Of a stretch of 64,000 nt of DNA, positions 34,913-48,600 are shown piece after piece. Position 1 is the first letter of the stretch; each line of letters opens with the position of its first letter. The position numbers were made by a program, and so were the translations under genes. Source of the stretch: Odobenus rosmarus divergens (Eukaryota; Chordata; Mammalia; Carnivora; Odobenidae); the NCBI RefSeq assembly GCF_000321225.1, contig NW_004450479.1:603018-667017 (forward strand). The letters run 5' to 3'. The notes beneath the pieces are model-generated. The model made no database searches, was not told the DNA's origin, and was given only the letters and a program-made list of their open reading frames with translations.

Positions 34913-34984
34913 AGCAGAGTGGCGCAGTGGAAGCGTGCTGGGCCCATAACCCAGAGGTCGATGGATCGAAACCATCCTCTGCTA
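34913..34984 (+). tRNA. Initiator tRNA-Met (CAT)
   Basis: A 72-nt cloverleaf with anticodon CAT at 34945-34947. Initiator hallmarks are visible: A1-U72 acceptor end, three consecutive G-C pairs in the anticodon stem (GGG/CCC), and ATCGAAA in the T loop in place of TTC. Internal A and B boxes are intact. A TTTT polymerase III terminator follows at 34995-34998. It is the first of three tRNA genes on the same strand. Confidence 0.96.
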
Positions 34985-35082
34985 CATGCTCATCTTTTCC
35001 TGGGTGGTAGCCTGAAGACCTGCCCTGTCCCTGTCCCCCTTCCATTTCCCCATCAGGATGTGCAGGACTCATAGCTGCAGCC

Positions 35083-35154
35083 GGTTCCGTGGTGTAGTGG
35101 CCAGCACTCTGGACTCTGAATCCAGTGATCCGAGTTCAAGTCCCGGTGGGACCT
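35083..35154 (+). tRNA. tRNA-Gln (CTG), slightly divergent
   Basis: A 72-nt cloverleaf with anticodon CTG at 35116-35118, 98 bp after the initiator Met gene. The acceptor stem pairs with two G-U wobbles, and the T stem (CCGAG against CCCGG) holds one A-C mismatch. A TTTT terminator is at 35163-35166. It is probably still transcribed but may be a weaker or decaying copy. Confidence 0.88.
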
Positions 35155-35266
35155 GCACAACGTTTTGGTCCCCCTCCCCCTTTTATCTCTTGATCCCCAC
35201 TTTGGTGTCCCTTCTTCCAGGTGCGCTCAGGCCAAGGGTGGCCCCACAGTGGCCCTGGTGTCTTGT

Positions 35267-35338
35267 GGTTCTATGGTGTAATGGTCAGCACTCTGGACTT
35301 TGAATCCAGCGATCCGAGTTCAAATCTCGGTAGAACCT
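35267..35338 (+). tRNA. tRNA-Gln (TTG)
   Basis: A 72-nt cloverleaf with anticodon TTG at 35300-35302. The acceptor stem (GGTTCTA/TAGAACC) and T stem (CCGAG/CTCGG) pair fully. The B box is GTTCAAATC. TTTT lies at 35355-35358. It sits 112 bp after the Gln-CTG gene. Confidence 0.96.
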
Positions 35339-35944
35339 GCCTCACCTGTGGCCCTTTTGTGCCCACCCCCCCCCCCATCCCCAGTTCCCCAGTAGCGGGC
35401 AATGCAATCCTCACCGGGACAGTCCGGTCCCCTCCAGATCAGGGTCTCCTCTTTTGAGCTCATGTGGAGCCCTGGGGTTGCAGCCTCCATTTTACCCCCC
35501 TGGCCCCTCCATGGTCACCTGTCACCTTTCCCTTGCGTGTCCACGCACCCAGGACCCCTCTTGTCCCTGTGCACTGCTGCCTGTGGCTCAGAGGACATGG
35601 TCTGGTGCAGGGAGGGTTGACTCTGAATACTCTGCCCTCAGGGTGGGTGCATGGGGGCCCAGGACTCTTGTTGCTCCCGCTCCTAAGCACACCTCCCCAG
35701 AGACCTCCAGGTAAGGACCCTTGAGCTGGGCTGTGTGGGTGGCTCGCCAGAGCTCCTGCTCCTTTCCCAGAGGGAGCACATGGATTTCCTGATCTCTGTC
35801 TTTTCAACATGCACTTCCTCTCTCTAGCCGGACTTTAAAAAAGGGACACCAAAAGGGGCTCATACTGTCACTTTCGGGAAATGTTGAATTCCTTTTATTA
35901 GAACAGATTTAAGAGTTCTGAGTAAAGGGCCAGGAGCCTAACTC

Positions 35945-36065
35945 TGCATCTGCTTCCCTTGTGACCTTGGAAAGACCCTGCCCTCTTGGGATATCAGCCT
36001 CCTCATCTGTACAGTGAGGAGAGCTGGATGAGCTGGTCCTCTGGGGTTCATTCCAGCTCTGCTGC
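35945..36065 (+). mobile_element. MIR fragment
   Basis: TTGTGACCTTGGAAAGACCC then GCCTCCTCATCTGTACAGTG follows the MIR consensus. Confidence 0.65.
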
Positions 36066-36432
36066 ACAAATGTGATTTCAATCCTGCCCGACTGCTATGG
36101 GACCCTGGGGCCCAATGTCCTCCTCATTCCCATTCTCCACTTGTCTTTGTGAAAATGGGCTCATGTCCCACTTGGGGCCCAGGTGAGGGCCCAGAGGAGC
36201 CTAGCTCCCCACACTGGCTCACGTATTATGACAGGGGCCTATTTTGAGGCCTCCTTGGTGACATACTGCAGATATTTCCCTATTTGTGCATAAAAAAATC
36301 TATGTTTTAACTGCCTCTCGAATCCCACTGTTTGGATATACAATTACTTAACCATTCTCCACCAAGGAACCTTGTTAGGTGTTGCAGGTTGTTTACTCTT
36401 AATGCAAACGTCCTAAAGAATGTCTTGTACTT

Positions 36433-36628
36433 GGGCGCCTGGGTGGCTCAGTCAGTTAAGCGACTGCCTTCGGCTCAGGTCATGATCCTGGAGTCCGGGG
36501 ATCGAGTCCTGCGTCAGGCTCCCGGCTCAGCGGGGAGTCTGCTTCTCCCTCTGACCCTCCCCCCTTTCATGCTCTCTCTCTCTCATTCTCTCTCTCAAAT
36601 AAATAAATAAAATCTTAAAAAAAAAAAA
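36433..36628 (+). mobile_element. SINEC
   Basis: Target duplication AATGTCTTGTACTTG / AACGTCTTGTACTTG. Confidence 0.92.
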
Positions 36629-38075
36629 CGAACGTCTTGTACTTGCCCACTGGGCACCTGTGTGCGGTGCTGCTCAGGGAAGGTTCCCAAGAGTGAAACT
36701 GCTAACTGCTGGGTGGGAACCTGCCCTTCTCACAGACACCAGTAACCAACTTCTAGGTCTGTGTTTATGTGTACGTTACGTGTAAGTGTGCATACCTGTG
36801 TGTCTGTGTGCATGTGTGCATGTGCAGGTATCTACGAGGATGTGCGTGGGTGTGTATTCCATTTTCAAGTCAGTCTTCCGTCCTGGCACTTGCTCGTTTT
36901 CGAAATGTCTGGCTTATCCTTATTCAGAAAATAAGGTTCCAGTCTCTGTCCAAAAGGACATCATAGGCTCTGCTTCCCTGAACACAGGAGTTGAAGGTTC
37001 ACTTGCTTTAGACAAGTGCTCTGGCTGGCTGGGAACAAAGCCAATGCCTGTGTGGAAGGACGTGCGTGTAAGTACCAAGGTTGGGCCCCCGAGCTGAGGG
37101 AGCCCACGTTATTGGCCAAGTGGCCTCGGTTTCCTCACCTAACACATCCGACCTAGACTCAGTGTGAGTCAGTGGTCTTTCCACTGTGGACAAGTGTCCA
37201 AAGTCTGCTGCTCAGCTTCGGGCCAGCAGCTGAGGCCACAGAACAGCCTCCCGTCAGCATCATCACCTGAGGGCCTGCGACAGGCAGTGCCATTGCTCCA
37301 TACCCTCGGCCAGCATCAAACTGATGGTGTAGGCAATGGGAGTTCCATTCCTCACTCATGCAGAGCTGAGGAGGGACCGGTGTCTACACTGGTGGGAACT
37401 GGCCCAAGCTCTAAGGCCAGGTGGAAATGGCATTAAAAATCTGGGCTCTGATATGGTCCAGAGCAGAGCACTGGAGGGCAGAGCTATTTGCCACAATGAC
37501 CGACACGCACGCAAACCTGCTGGACACGTTCCCGGTCTGCTAGGTGGTGACTCGGAATACCGTAGCCCTGATAACAGCATGCCCCTGGGGAGTGGCTGCT
37601 GGGTGTGATGTCAATCTGGGCTCACCCTGTCCTTCTCACACTGGGACCCCCTGCTCACTAGCAGACACGCTGTAGGCATCAGCCCAGCCTGGCCATGGGG
37701 CCGCCCCCTCTTCTCTGCACGTTTGGCTGGAGTCAGGACGAAGGTGGCCATGACCCAAGATGAGCTGCGGAGGAGACCCAACACCCCGTGGGATAACCCC
37801 CGGTCTGTCGGGCTCTGGCCACTGGAGATCTTTGCTGGAGCTGGAAGGGGCTGCTTTTGAAGCAAGAGGAACTGACCGCACACTTGGCTGGTGGCTTTCT
37901 AGGCCCACTGAGGAGACACGGGAGGACAGTTCTCCTGCTCTGAGCCAGCTGTTGCCTGGAGAAGTGCAAGGTGAGGTGAGGGAGGGCGTGGCCTGTGTGA
38001 CATACGCATCTGTTGCAGAGCGCACCCTGGCCCCTGGCTGGGAGGAGCACCAGGTTCACGGATTCTCCACACACA

Positions 38076-39366
38076 GACCCATTCTTCAACTGTTTATTCC
38101 ATAATCAGTTACCACAGAGGATGAACCCGATTATGAACAGATTGAAAGAAATACACAGTTTCACACGATACCCAGCTACCACCCGGACAGGTACACCGGT
38201 CCAACACAACACAGAACACGATGAGGGGAACGGAGCCCGCGGAGGCTTTACGGCATGGAGGGTTCGAGAGGAGCATCATCACTCGTGTTAATAAATTCCA
38301 AGTGCTTTGAAAATCCAACTCCAGGCCATTGGCAGAGGTGTTTCAAGGACACACCCTGATGTGCAGCGCCATTATTCCGTACATTTCTGGCTGCTTCTGA
38401 GCCCTGTTTGTGGGTCAACTGCTTTCCCTCTTCCTCCTTAAGGTGTGCTCACGGGAGCAGCACGGGCTGCAGGAGGAGAGCCCCTCAAGAAGCACAGGCT
38501 GCAGGGAGGCATGACCGCAGCAGGATCAGGAGGGACGGAGGTGACCGCCTCTCGATCGCACGGCCTGGCTTAGACGGGTAGCCCATCTCTGTCCTTCTGT
38601 CTATAGGTACCTGGCAGCCTTGCCAGGCCTCCCCACCTCAAGGTGAGTCCACCTCAATGGCTGAATGAACAGGTGCGTGTCTGGGGCCTACAGCACCAGC
38701 ACCCACAGGGTCCCCGGGTCAACGGTCTGGTCCCGGGAGGGGCTGCTGCCTGCCACTCTCTGGCAGCCCAGCAGTGAGAGATGTGGCCCACTGTGGCCAG
38801 AAAATCTGGAAACCCAGATTTGTGTACCAGCCCCTGATTCCGAAAGGATGCAACTGACTCACATTCTGGCAAAAACATTTCAGGAGAAATGTAAGTGGAT
38901 AAAAATAAGAGCCGAATGGGGCAGACTGTGGACCGCAGCCCCACATGCCCTGCAGTGGCCCGCCTCCTGTCATCTCCTCACGTGATCTCTCTGAGGCACA
39001 TGAACCTGAACTTCTGGGGTCCTAGCTCTTCACAGGACACTTTTTGGATTTTTTTCTAAGCCTAAAAGATAATAGTTTGTCTTCACTCTTGTTCTTTGGG
39101 ATATTTTTCAGTCTTAAGATAAAAGGATACAGAAACTGGGGCAATCCTCCTCTCGTGTCAAAACAATCCAGTCGCACACGTCACGAAGACATAGCACCAC
39201 ATCAAACAGCGAGGGAGCCCCCAGCAAACAGGGGTAGGTAATTCCGAAAACCCAGGCAGCGGCTGAGAAGCCGAGCGGTTTTCCTGCAGTGTCTCTGATG
39301 CCCTCGCTCCGCCACGCCTCCCTCCCCCGGCAGCTGATGGAGGCTGCCTCCCAGCCGGGTCGACCT
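38076..39366 (-). other. NARF: NARF 3' untranslated region (predicted)
   Basis: This runs from the NARF stop codon to the predicted cleavage site just below the AATAAA at 38093-38098. No repeat of the SINE family interrupts it. The end is inferred from the polyadenylation signal, not from transcript data. Confidence 0.65.
38093..38098 (-). terminator. NARF polyadenylation signal AATAAA
   Basis: The minus strand reads AATAAA, followed about 15-25 bases later by GGGTCTGTGTGTGG, a classic GT-rich downstream element. The position about 1.27 kb after the NARF stop suits a 3' UTR end. Confidence 0.7.
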
Positions 39367-39608
39367 TTACCACTTGATGTCTCGGCTGACCGCAGGGAGC
39401 CCTGGGCCCTCGTACATGGTGTGCAGGGCCTCCTGGACTCTGGGGGAGTCGGCCCCGTCCAGCCACTCCTGGTACAGCTCCTGCACATGGGCACTGGTCT
39501 CAGGGGGCCGCACAGGGATGTCCGCGTAGATGCCTTCCATCTGCCGCAGCAGTGCCTTGTCTGCACGCCCATCCTCGGTCTGGGCTTGGCCTCTGCCGTT
39601 TAAACACC
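39367..39608 (-). CDS. NARF: NARF terminal coding exon 11
   Basis: 242 nt: split Gly377, then CLNGRGQAQ through the stop after DIKW (TAA at 39367-39369). It holds the last Cys of the ACPGGC motif and the region equivalent to the iron-hydrogenase small-subunit domain ([34 protein letters not shown]). The acceptor is GTCTTTCAG. Confidence 0.96.
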
Positions 39609-42600
39609 CTGAAAGACAAACAAGGACCTTATGCTTTTCCTCCTTTTGCTTTAAAGGGCATGGTTTTGGAACAGGAAAGGAACAGCGGTGGTGTGCAGCA
39701 CCGTGGGGCCAGAGCCTGGAGCTGGACTCTGGACGTGTGGGCCCTGAGGCCTCAAGAACCCCAGGTGACAGGCGCATAGTCCCTTATGCTTCCGATTCTT
39801 ACCTACATACCTTATCCAGAAAACGTTTTTTTACCTAAAAGGGAAGCAAGCTGCCAGCCTCTAGAACTGGCTGGCTGTGTATGCAGATCTGGACTTTCAG
39901 AAGAGCAGGAAGACTGCGAACGGGCAGCCACGCCACTAGCATCTCATAAAGCCTCTGGGCATGGGTCCCCAACTGGGCGGGACTGGGGAGGGGGCGGGGA
40001 CCCATGACCCTGCACCAGAGCCCATGCATCCGAGCACCACAGCCTAGAGAAGGGGTCCAAATCCCACGTCCTGGTGCTGTTTACTCTCAAATGTATTCAA
40101 TAATGTCATGATTTATAGGGTTAAGTTGATTTAAAAGAATTTGTAGCAAACTGCCACCCCGGCCAACCCCTCTCCACTTGTCCCTTGGCAGTACCCACCA
40201 GCTGCACTTTTTTAAGAAAGGATTTTATTTTATTATTTTATTTAAAAAGATTTTATTCATTTGAGAGAGAAAGAGTGAGAGAGAAAAAGCACGAGCAGGG
40301 GGAGGGCAGAGGGAGCAGCAGGCTCCCCGCGGAGCAGGGAGCCCGACGCAGGACTCGATCCCAGGACCCTGGGATCATGACCTGAGCCGAAGGCAGACAC
40401 TTCACCCACTGAGCCACCCAGGCGCCCCTCCACCCAGCTGCACTTTTGATCTCAAATCTCGAAGACACTCAGCCATGGCAGGTGACCCTGCTCACTTTCC
40501 CAGGGAGCCCACTCTCCCAAGGTCTGCTCCTGTCCTCAGACCCCTGGCCCCAGCTCCCCCGCTGTTAGGGCACAGGTGAGTCTGCCTGGCCCCCACCCGT
40601 GGCTCAGGGGAGCTGGACACCCTACCCCCTCCACCGCAGACCCAGCTCACCACTGCCTCCTCACCCTCACTGAGTCAGTTCCTCCACACCCCCATATGCC
40701 CTCCCCTGAAGCTGGCAGGTTTTCGCCAGCACCCTGGCCATGCCTCCTCTAGAGCCTTAGGCAGGCTTGAATCTTGTGGGCCTTCCCCACTCAGTAGGGC
40801 ACAGGTGGCCCCACAGCCACCTGGAGGCCATAGCATCCTCTCCCCGGACACCCGTACCTACTCCACCAGTAAGTCCCTGGCCTCTGCTGTGGGACCCCTG
40901 CCCTGGTGCCTCTCGTTGGTCTCCCCCCCCAACCCCCAATCCATCACTCAGGACAGAACCTGGCTACAGGTGGGGCCATCTGAACCAAGATCAGGCTCTC
41001 AGCTGGTGCCACCCGAGCAGCGGCTCTTCTCTGGGACCATGTCCCCAGGGGCGTTCTAAGGGGACACCTGGCTCTTCTGCTATGTGGTGAGGGAAGGAGA
41101 GGGACCACTGTGTCACAACCACCAGGGCTGCATCCACAGTCCCACAAAGCTGTCAGAACCGAGCAAGGCCTGGGGTAGCCCACGAGGGCCTGCTTCCTCA
41201 GGGGATGTGGGGGCAGTGTGGCCCAGACCCTGCATCTTACCCCCGGGGCAGGCGAGCACCTCCACGAAGTGGTACGGGAACCTGCCCTTCTTCAGTTTCA
41301 GAACTACATTCTGGATGTTTCGAAAGCCGTACGCAGCAGCGAAGCGTAACAGAACCTCCCCATTCTTTTCAAGGGTGACCTCCTGGAAGTCTTTGTTTCT
41401 GTAAGATGAACACAATGGATTTTTTTTTTTTTTAAAGATTTTACTTATTTATTTGACAGAGAGAGACAGTGAGAGAGGAAACACAAGCCGGGGGAATGGG
41501 AGAGGGAGAACCAGGCACAGGGAGTCCGATGTGGGACTCGATCCCAGCACTCTGGGATCATGACCTGAGCCGAAGGCAGACGCTCAGACTGAGCACCCAG
41601 GCGCCCCAACAAAATGATTTTAATCTAGAGTCCTTCTTCTATGGCTGACAATCATTTTTTTTTTTAAGATGTTATTTATTTATTTGAGAGAGAGAATGAG
41701 AGATAGAGAGCATGAGAGGGGGGAGGGTCAGAGGGAGAAGCAGACTCCCCGCTGAGCAGGGAGCCCGATGTGGGACTCAATCCCGGGACTCCAGGATCAT
41801 GACCTGAGCCGAAGGCAGTCGCTTAACCATCTGAGCCACCCAGGCGCCCTGACAATCATTTTCTAATCTAAGTTTGAAATGTTAGCAACATGAAGGACCT
41901 GAATAAAAACAAGGCTTTTTGGTCTTGGCTATTCTAAGCCCTATAAATAAGACAGCCCCCCACCCCAGCTCGCACACACACGCACACCACACACACGCAC
42001 ACGCCCCCTGGCTTTGGGCAGTGTGCCCTGGACAGCAGTGCTGACCGCACAGGCAGACCTCAGGGTGCGGTAGGTGACCTCGCCCACGTCCTCGTCAAAC
42101 AGCTGCTTGGCCGCGTGTCTGAAGACGTGCGCCAGGTACCCGTCGGAGCTGGCTCCGTCATGGCGCCTCACCTCTTCCTCCTTCGGGCCTCCAAACCTTG
42201 CCAGGCAGAAGAGCAACAGCAAGTAGGAGTCAGACTGCCACAGGCTTATGATCCCCCGTGAAAAGAGAAATTCTTTACAGATATTTAGACTTCAGGCAAG
42301 AATCTCATGTTACTGAGTTCTAAAAAAATCAGCACAGGCAGTCATCCGTGACCCTCGATGCCGAAGCAGCAGCCGAAGCCCCACTCCGTGCACTTGGCTG
42401 GCTACTCCCTTCTCTGCTGCGCCATCAGCGCGTGCCCCAGACCTCGACACTTGGGACACTTGGGACAGAGCTGGGAACCTGAGGGCATGCGCACGCGCCC
42501 CAGTGGGGACAAGAGCAAGCACAGGCTCGGGCCACAGGCACTGAAGCCGCTTCAGTTCTATACACCTCAGGGCAGCCTTCCACGAAAGGGCTGACTGCTG

Positions 42601-45600
42601 AGCAGCCCATGCTTGCCCTGCGCGGAGCCCGAGACATGCATGGGGTAGAAGCGCTGGTCGTCGGTTAGGATTACCAGGACAGCAGAACCCTGGCCTGCTG
42701 CTCTTAGTGCAAAGGGACTGAGGGAGCTGCTTTTCCCGAGGTGACCCAGCCTCAGGCAGGTCCAGACACACAATGTCAGGGACCCATGGAATTCAGAAGT
42801 GGAGGGTGCGGACATGTAAATATCCCCACGGAAACCCAACTCCCCACACCCCCAGTGGGTGGCACTGCACACCACGGCCCCGCTCATGTTCCACTGGAGA
42901 GCTGGAAAGATGGCCTAGGGTCGTGGTGGGGGCTGAACCACGACACAACAAATGGCAACCCCAGGTCAGGGGGCCCCCCACACCCCCATTTCTCTGCTAC
43001 CCACGGCCTCATCATGAAGGAGGGAGGCCACTGACAAGGTGCCCCTGCCTGCAAAAGTCACTTACAGAGTGTCAACGGCAGCGTCTTTCACTGCCAGGTC
43101 ACTTTGCTCCATTATCTGAACGATTTCACCTACAGACAAAGAAGAGGCGTAAGGCACCATGGAAGGACCCACCCAGCCCATGCCGGCAGGACATCACGCT
43201 TCCTTAGGAGCTGCTTCCAAGATACCTCCCCCACAGGAGCTTCTGTTAAGGTGACCTTGGGTACTGTCACTCTTACAGAGAGGAGGAACCCATCTCTAGC
43301 ACAGCATAACACTAATATGTGAAAAATTCTGATAAAATATAAGAGTCCAATTCCTCCTTCTGCCCTTGAAACAAGGGATTTTGCAAACAATCTCGCCGTG
43401 TTTTTGTTTCTGAAGCAGAAAACTTTTGTGTATATCTGCCTGTGGACAGAGGACCAAGACCCAGTGGCTGCATTCACACAGCGTACGGTGGTGTGCACGG
43501 AGATGAACTGAGAATCAGAACCACTTCCCTACTTCCCTTTACACCAGGGTCCCCAGAAACCCTTGCTGGAGACAGTGAATGTTTACGTCAACTGCCATGG
43601 CATTACATGCACACAAGATGACTCAATGTGTGAGAAAAACAGTAAAACTGATTCTGCATTCAAGAAAGAGGGGCCTGCCTGTGGTTCTCATGAAAACCCG
43701 CCATTTACCAGGTAAGCAGATGCCCTCCTCCCTTCCCCTGGGGCCTGTGCGCTGCGGGCCCTTCCAGGTCTCAGGTGAAGGGACCGACGCCCAGGAGTCA
43801 CTGCCCTCGAGAGCCAGCTGCCCTGCCTACGCGGCGCGGGGGCCTGAAGCGCAGCCACTCGGGGTTAGCAGACGAAAGCCACCCCCTGACGGCAGCATTC
43901 CGCTGAGCGGCTCTCGAGGGCACCAGAGAAATCATTTCCACCCCAGCACACAGAGAACCTGCTGCAGGCTCTCCGCCAGGTGCACTGGGCGGGGGCTGCT
44001 GGCAAAGTCACTAGAGCACCACGGGCCCCCAGCTTGACTCTAAATGAGAAAACCTCACATGCCAGGTGCATGTTTGCTCTGTCAGCAGAGTCTCCGTCTC
44101 ATGTGGGACTTCACGCCATGCAAGCGCTGCCCCCTCCACTTCCCTGCAGTCAAGCCCTCGGGGGTCCTGTCGTGACCTCAGAGGACGACCAGCCAGAGGC
44201 CCCCGTCATACCCAGCCCACCCACCCCTCACCTGAGGTTAGTACGCAGTCAGCACCCCGGGAGCCGTGGGAAGCTGTGGGAAAGTCTTCTCGAAGGGCCT
44301 CCAGTTTCTTATCGTAGCAAGGAGCCACAATAACATGGAAAATCTTGTCGGGGGACAGGTTCTGGGGAGAAAGAGCAAACCCTGCTTGAGGCTGTGGGGC
44401 TGTGGGGAAGTGAGGAAGGGCAGCTGAAAGCTGGTGCCCACAACTACCCCCCGCCCCCAACCAAGGTGCTTTCTCACGTGCTGAGCCCACTCTGGACCTG
44501 AGCCCAGCCTCCTGCAGACCAAGCTGTGACCTGTGCCTGCCTCGCAGCTGCACCCTCCCCCACCTCAGGGCCGCGCCACCCAGAGCCCGGAAGGTCCAGC
44601 AGCCTGAGACGCTGGGGAAGAGCTCAGAGAGCTGAACCAGCTTCCCGCCCCCCAGACCTATGCACACGCTGACCAAACACCATTAAGGAAAGCCACTGCT
44701 GGACTGTCGCCTGGGCTGGCTGACCCTCCGACTTTCCGGAAGCTTCCCAAGTGACACCTATTTGGGCAGCCCCTGTGGTGCCTGAGGCTGAGCTGGAATC
44801 AGCAGCCACACCAGCAGCTGGAAGTTGCCGAGTGGCCTCTGTGGTGAGGCCTCGGCAGAAAGGCCCTACTCGGGGCAAAGCCCGAGGACAGTGCCCGGCT
44901 GTCCCTCAGCAGGCCCACAGGACTGGTGACCCTCAAGGACTGGCACACTCCTGGATTCCCCCAACAGTGGGGGCTTTATCCCCACGAGGGATAAAGTCCC
45001 AAAGTTCATTTTTCTGCCCCCAAAGTGAACAAGGGTGTCAAAGGAGCGTGGCTTCCTAAAGCGGCTTTGGGTCTGTGGGGTCCCTATTATCGCTGTGTTC
45101 TCCAGTTTCTCCAGCGCCAGACCTCACTGGTTCCCTGGAGAGATGTATCCTCTGACTGAGGAGGACTGTGGGCACTCTGGCAGCTGGCGAAGCGACCACA
45201 GGAGGGGGCCACATCATGGGCGCCACTGGGGTGTCGGGGACCTCCAGAAGGAACCAGGCCTGGCCTCGGCCAGGGTTCCTGGGGCGGCCCTGGATGGCAT
45301 GCAGGGGGTCTGAGTGGGGGCCTGCAGTGGGGAGGGACAGCACAGGGACCAGCTAAACATGGGGTGCCACCCACAGGGGGAACCCAGGGCAGGTGAGGGA
45401 TGTGGGAAGGCCTTTAGGAGCCTGGCTGGGAGTTTTCCCATCATGTGAAGGCAGAAGTGGCTAAGGGAGTCGCATGCCTACTCACTGTGGTCTGGGGGAC
45501 AGGCCAGGACCCCATACAGGGCCTCCTTCATTGCAAGCATCTCTGGCGGCAAGGCCAGCCGCGCACCACCCCCCCGCCCACCGCCCCTGCCTTACCAGGA

Positions 45601-48600
45601 TAGACAGTGTTTCCACTCGGTCTAGGGCCAAGACCACCCTGGATGTGCCCGGTGGGAACGTCCCCATCTCCTAGCCCATGTGCTGCTCTCTGGGAGGTGA
45701 TCAGCTTACCTGCCGTCTGGCGAAGTAATCCTTTACCAGAGAGCCCATGATCTGTTGGGGAGACTTGGCGGTGCAGAGGTGGGGGGTAACAGGGTGGCCC
45801 AGCACCCGTTCGGCGTATCGGACCCAGCCTGGGGAGAGAACGGTCCCGTCACCTCCTCACAGTGGCTTCCTTCTCCCTTCCGTCACACACGAGGAATTCT
45901 GAGCTCCCAGACCCCGTCACTTGGGGTAAAGCCAAACACCTCCTCATGTGACCTCCCAGGGAATTCGGGCACCCTGGGCCCCGAGGACCCTAGGTGCATA
46001 TGCCCTAGACTGGAAGATGCCCCTGCCAGCCCTTGACCAGAGAGGATGGAGTGGAAAGAAGTGAAAACTGGTGCACTGGATCCCCCCAAAGAGGAGGACA
46101 AGTTTAGAGGAGCATCCTCCCAGGGCACTGGGCCCCACTCGGCTGCGCCGGCTGCAGAGCTGTTCCTGTTGTCAGAAGCCACAAAGCCCACCCAGCTTCA
46201 CTCACCTATTGGAAGCTAACAGCGAACAACTGCCCACTTTTTAGGGCAAGGACAGAATTTCACACGCCTGGGTGATGGTGAGAAATAGCATACATGCTCC
46301 ACGCCTAAGTGCGCAGCCTGGTACTGAGCATTTCCTGAGTCGCCGAGGGCTGCTGTGCCCTCTGGGCTCACCCCTGCTGCTGGGGTGTCCAGTGGGAACA
46401 TAGGTCAGAGAAGACCTGCGGGAGCCAGAGCCCGCCTCCTTCACTTCCTGGGCATAGCCTGGCGAGAGGCAGACGCCACGGACAGGTGGGCACACCACAG
46501 CATCCCGGGGGTGCACAGAGGCAGAGTGAGAAGCTGTGCGTCAGACCCCAGGGACAGCCAGCTGCCTTCCCGTGACCACTCCTGGCCAGGAGAGCAGCAG
46601 GAGTGCTGGACGACGTGACAATCCCGTAGGAACAAACCCAAACCCTGCAGCCATCACCTGCATGTAGGCCTGAGTGTGCAGAGGAAACGTCTGTGGTGAC
46701 CTACAGAAGCTCCTAGGAGAGTGGTCCCTGGAGGGACTCTGGCTTTTTTATTACCGTATGATATATTATTTGTTTCAGGGGTACAGGTCTGTGATTCATC
46801 AGTCTTACACGACTCACAGTGCTCACCATGGAGGGACTCTCCTTATCCCTTGCCTCTGAACATTAAAAACAAAAAACTGCCAAAAACAGTGGGCCTTTGG
46901 GGGCCCAAGGCCCCACGCAGCATGAGTTTGGCTTGGCAAGGCCCTGACCACTCTGGCCTCAGTACCAGGCCGGCACCTCCAGATGTGGCTCTCTGGCAGA
47001 TGGCATCTCTGTGCTGTAGGCAAGCTGCTGTGGGCTGGCCAGGGGCACCACACAGCAGGCAACGGTTTGGCAGCAGGTAAGGGCTGGGGCCCACGTTGGA
47101 TGCCCAGCCTGTGGGGCAGGGGGCCGAGCAGGGACGGGGAGGAGGAACCAGGGTCCCAGGGTCCAAGGGCCCCCGGTGGCCTGCATCTGAAACCAGACAG
47201 GTTAGCACTTTCCTGAGACCTCTGATCAGGAACTTGTTACTGAACGCTGCCCGGGGGCAGACACACCGGCCTGTGGCCTGGACAGCCCCTGCTGGCTCCC
47301 ATGGAGACACGAGAACGGAGAAGCGACTGTGGGCTTCCCAGCAGCATGGGGGTGACAACAGTACTCACATCCTACCTGGGCGCTGGCCCTTTCCTGTAGA
47401 ACGGCAGACTGCCCCTCCCCCTGGCCACCACTGACAGGACGGGACAAGAGGGGACGTGCTTGGAGAAGTGGCCTGGCACGAGGCACCCAGGAGCTCTGCA
47501 GAGGTACACCCCACAGGAGACATCCCTCAGTCTGTGGGCAGCAAGCGTACCCCAAGACCTACGAGCCCCGCATGAGAAAGCCATGCCCAGTGAGCCAGTA
47601 CAGAACTGCCCACAGCCCTGATTCTATCTGCCAGGTCAGATCACCTGACCTTGATGTTGCTTTCATCTCCTTACCCTGTCGTAGGGAAGCAAAAACAACA
47701 ATGCTGATTGTAGACAACGTTTAGTTTTGAACCAAATCTCACCTCATGTCCCTGAACTTGAAAAATGACATGAACCTGAACCAGTTATAGTTCTGATATA
47801 CTTGGGTATAAAGAACTCCCGAGGGAAAGTGCATCATCATCTAGGAAGAACATTCTAGAAACTCCAAACCTACACTTGAAGAGCTCAAGACCCTGGATGC
47901 AGCAAGTATCAGGCCATATGGGGGGCGGGGTGAGGTGGGGGGCTCTGGGGTGGACCTGCTGGGGTCCCCACCAGCACTCCACTCCCTCCTGGTCTACGAC
48001 GCCCAGTGTATTGGGCCTGTGACCTCTGACCTCACTCATCTCTGCTCCTGCCCCTAACGCAGACCCGTGAGAAACGGTGCCTCTGGCGCACGGAGGCGCG
48101 GCAACTGGCCCTGGGTGCTCACCTGGACAGGCGGAGGTGAGCATGGGCAGCGCTGGCTCTTCCTCGCTGTGCTGCTGGTATCGACGCACGAATTCTTTCT
48201 GACTCTCCAGGATGCTGAAATCCGCTGCTATTGTTGTATCGAAGACATAGTGCACCCCTGCAGGAAAGAGGGTACACTGAGCTTCTCATCACCTAACGGA
48301 GGACCCCCTGGGAATCTGCAGACTCCACAGGCACCCCTGAGCTCTGTGCCTCCCTCTCACCTCCTTTGCACCACAAACTGCATAAGCCCAGGACTGTCTT
48401 ACCTTTTCCTTTAAACAATAAACATGGATCATTTTTCATAAGAAAATACGTATGTTTTCTCTCTTGCTTCCTCTCGTTCTATGTCTATACTTACGTAAAC
48501 ACCTCACAGTAGCCATAAAGTTAACGGAAGATTACAAGACAACAGCAGCACTCTCTTCCAGTCAGTGGTTAGATTTCATTCTGTGATGATCCTTGGTATC

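Larger units (their letters stand above)
35339..38075. other. Intergenic, tRNA cluster to NARF 3' end
   Basis: One MIR, one SINE and otherwise unique sequence. No gene recognised. Confidence 0.5.
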
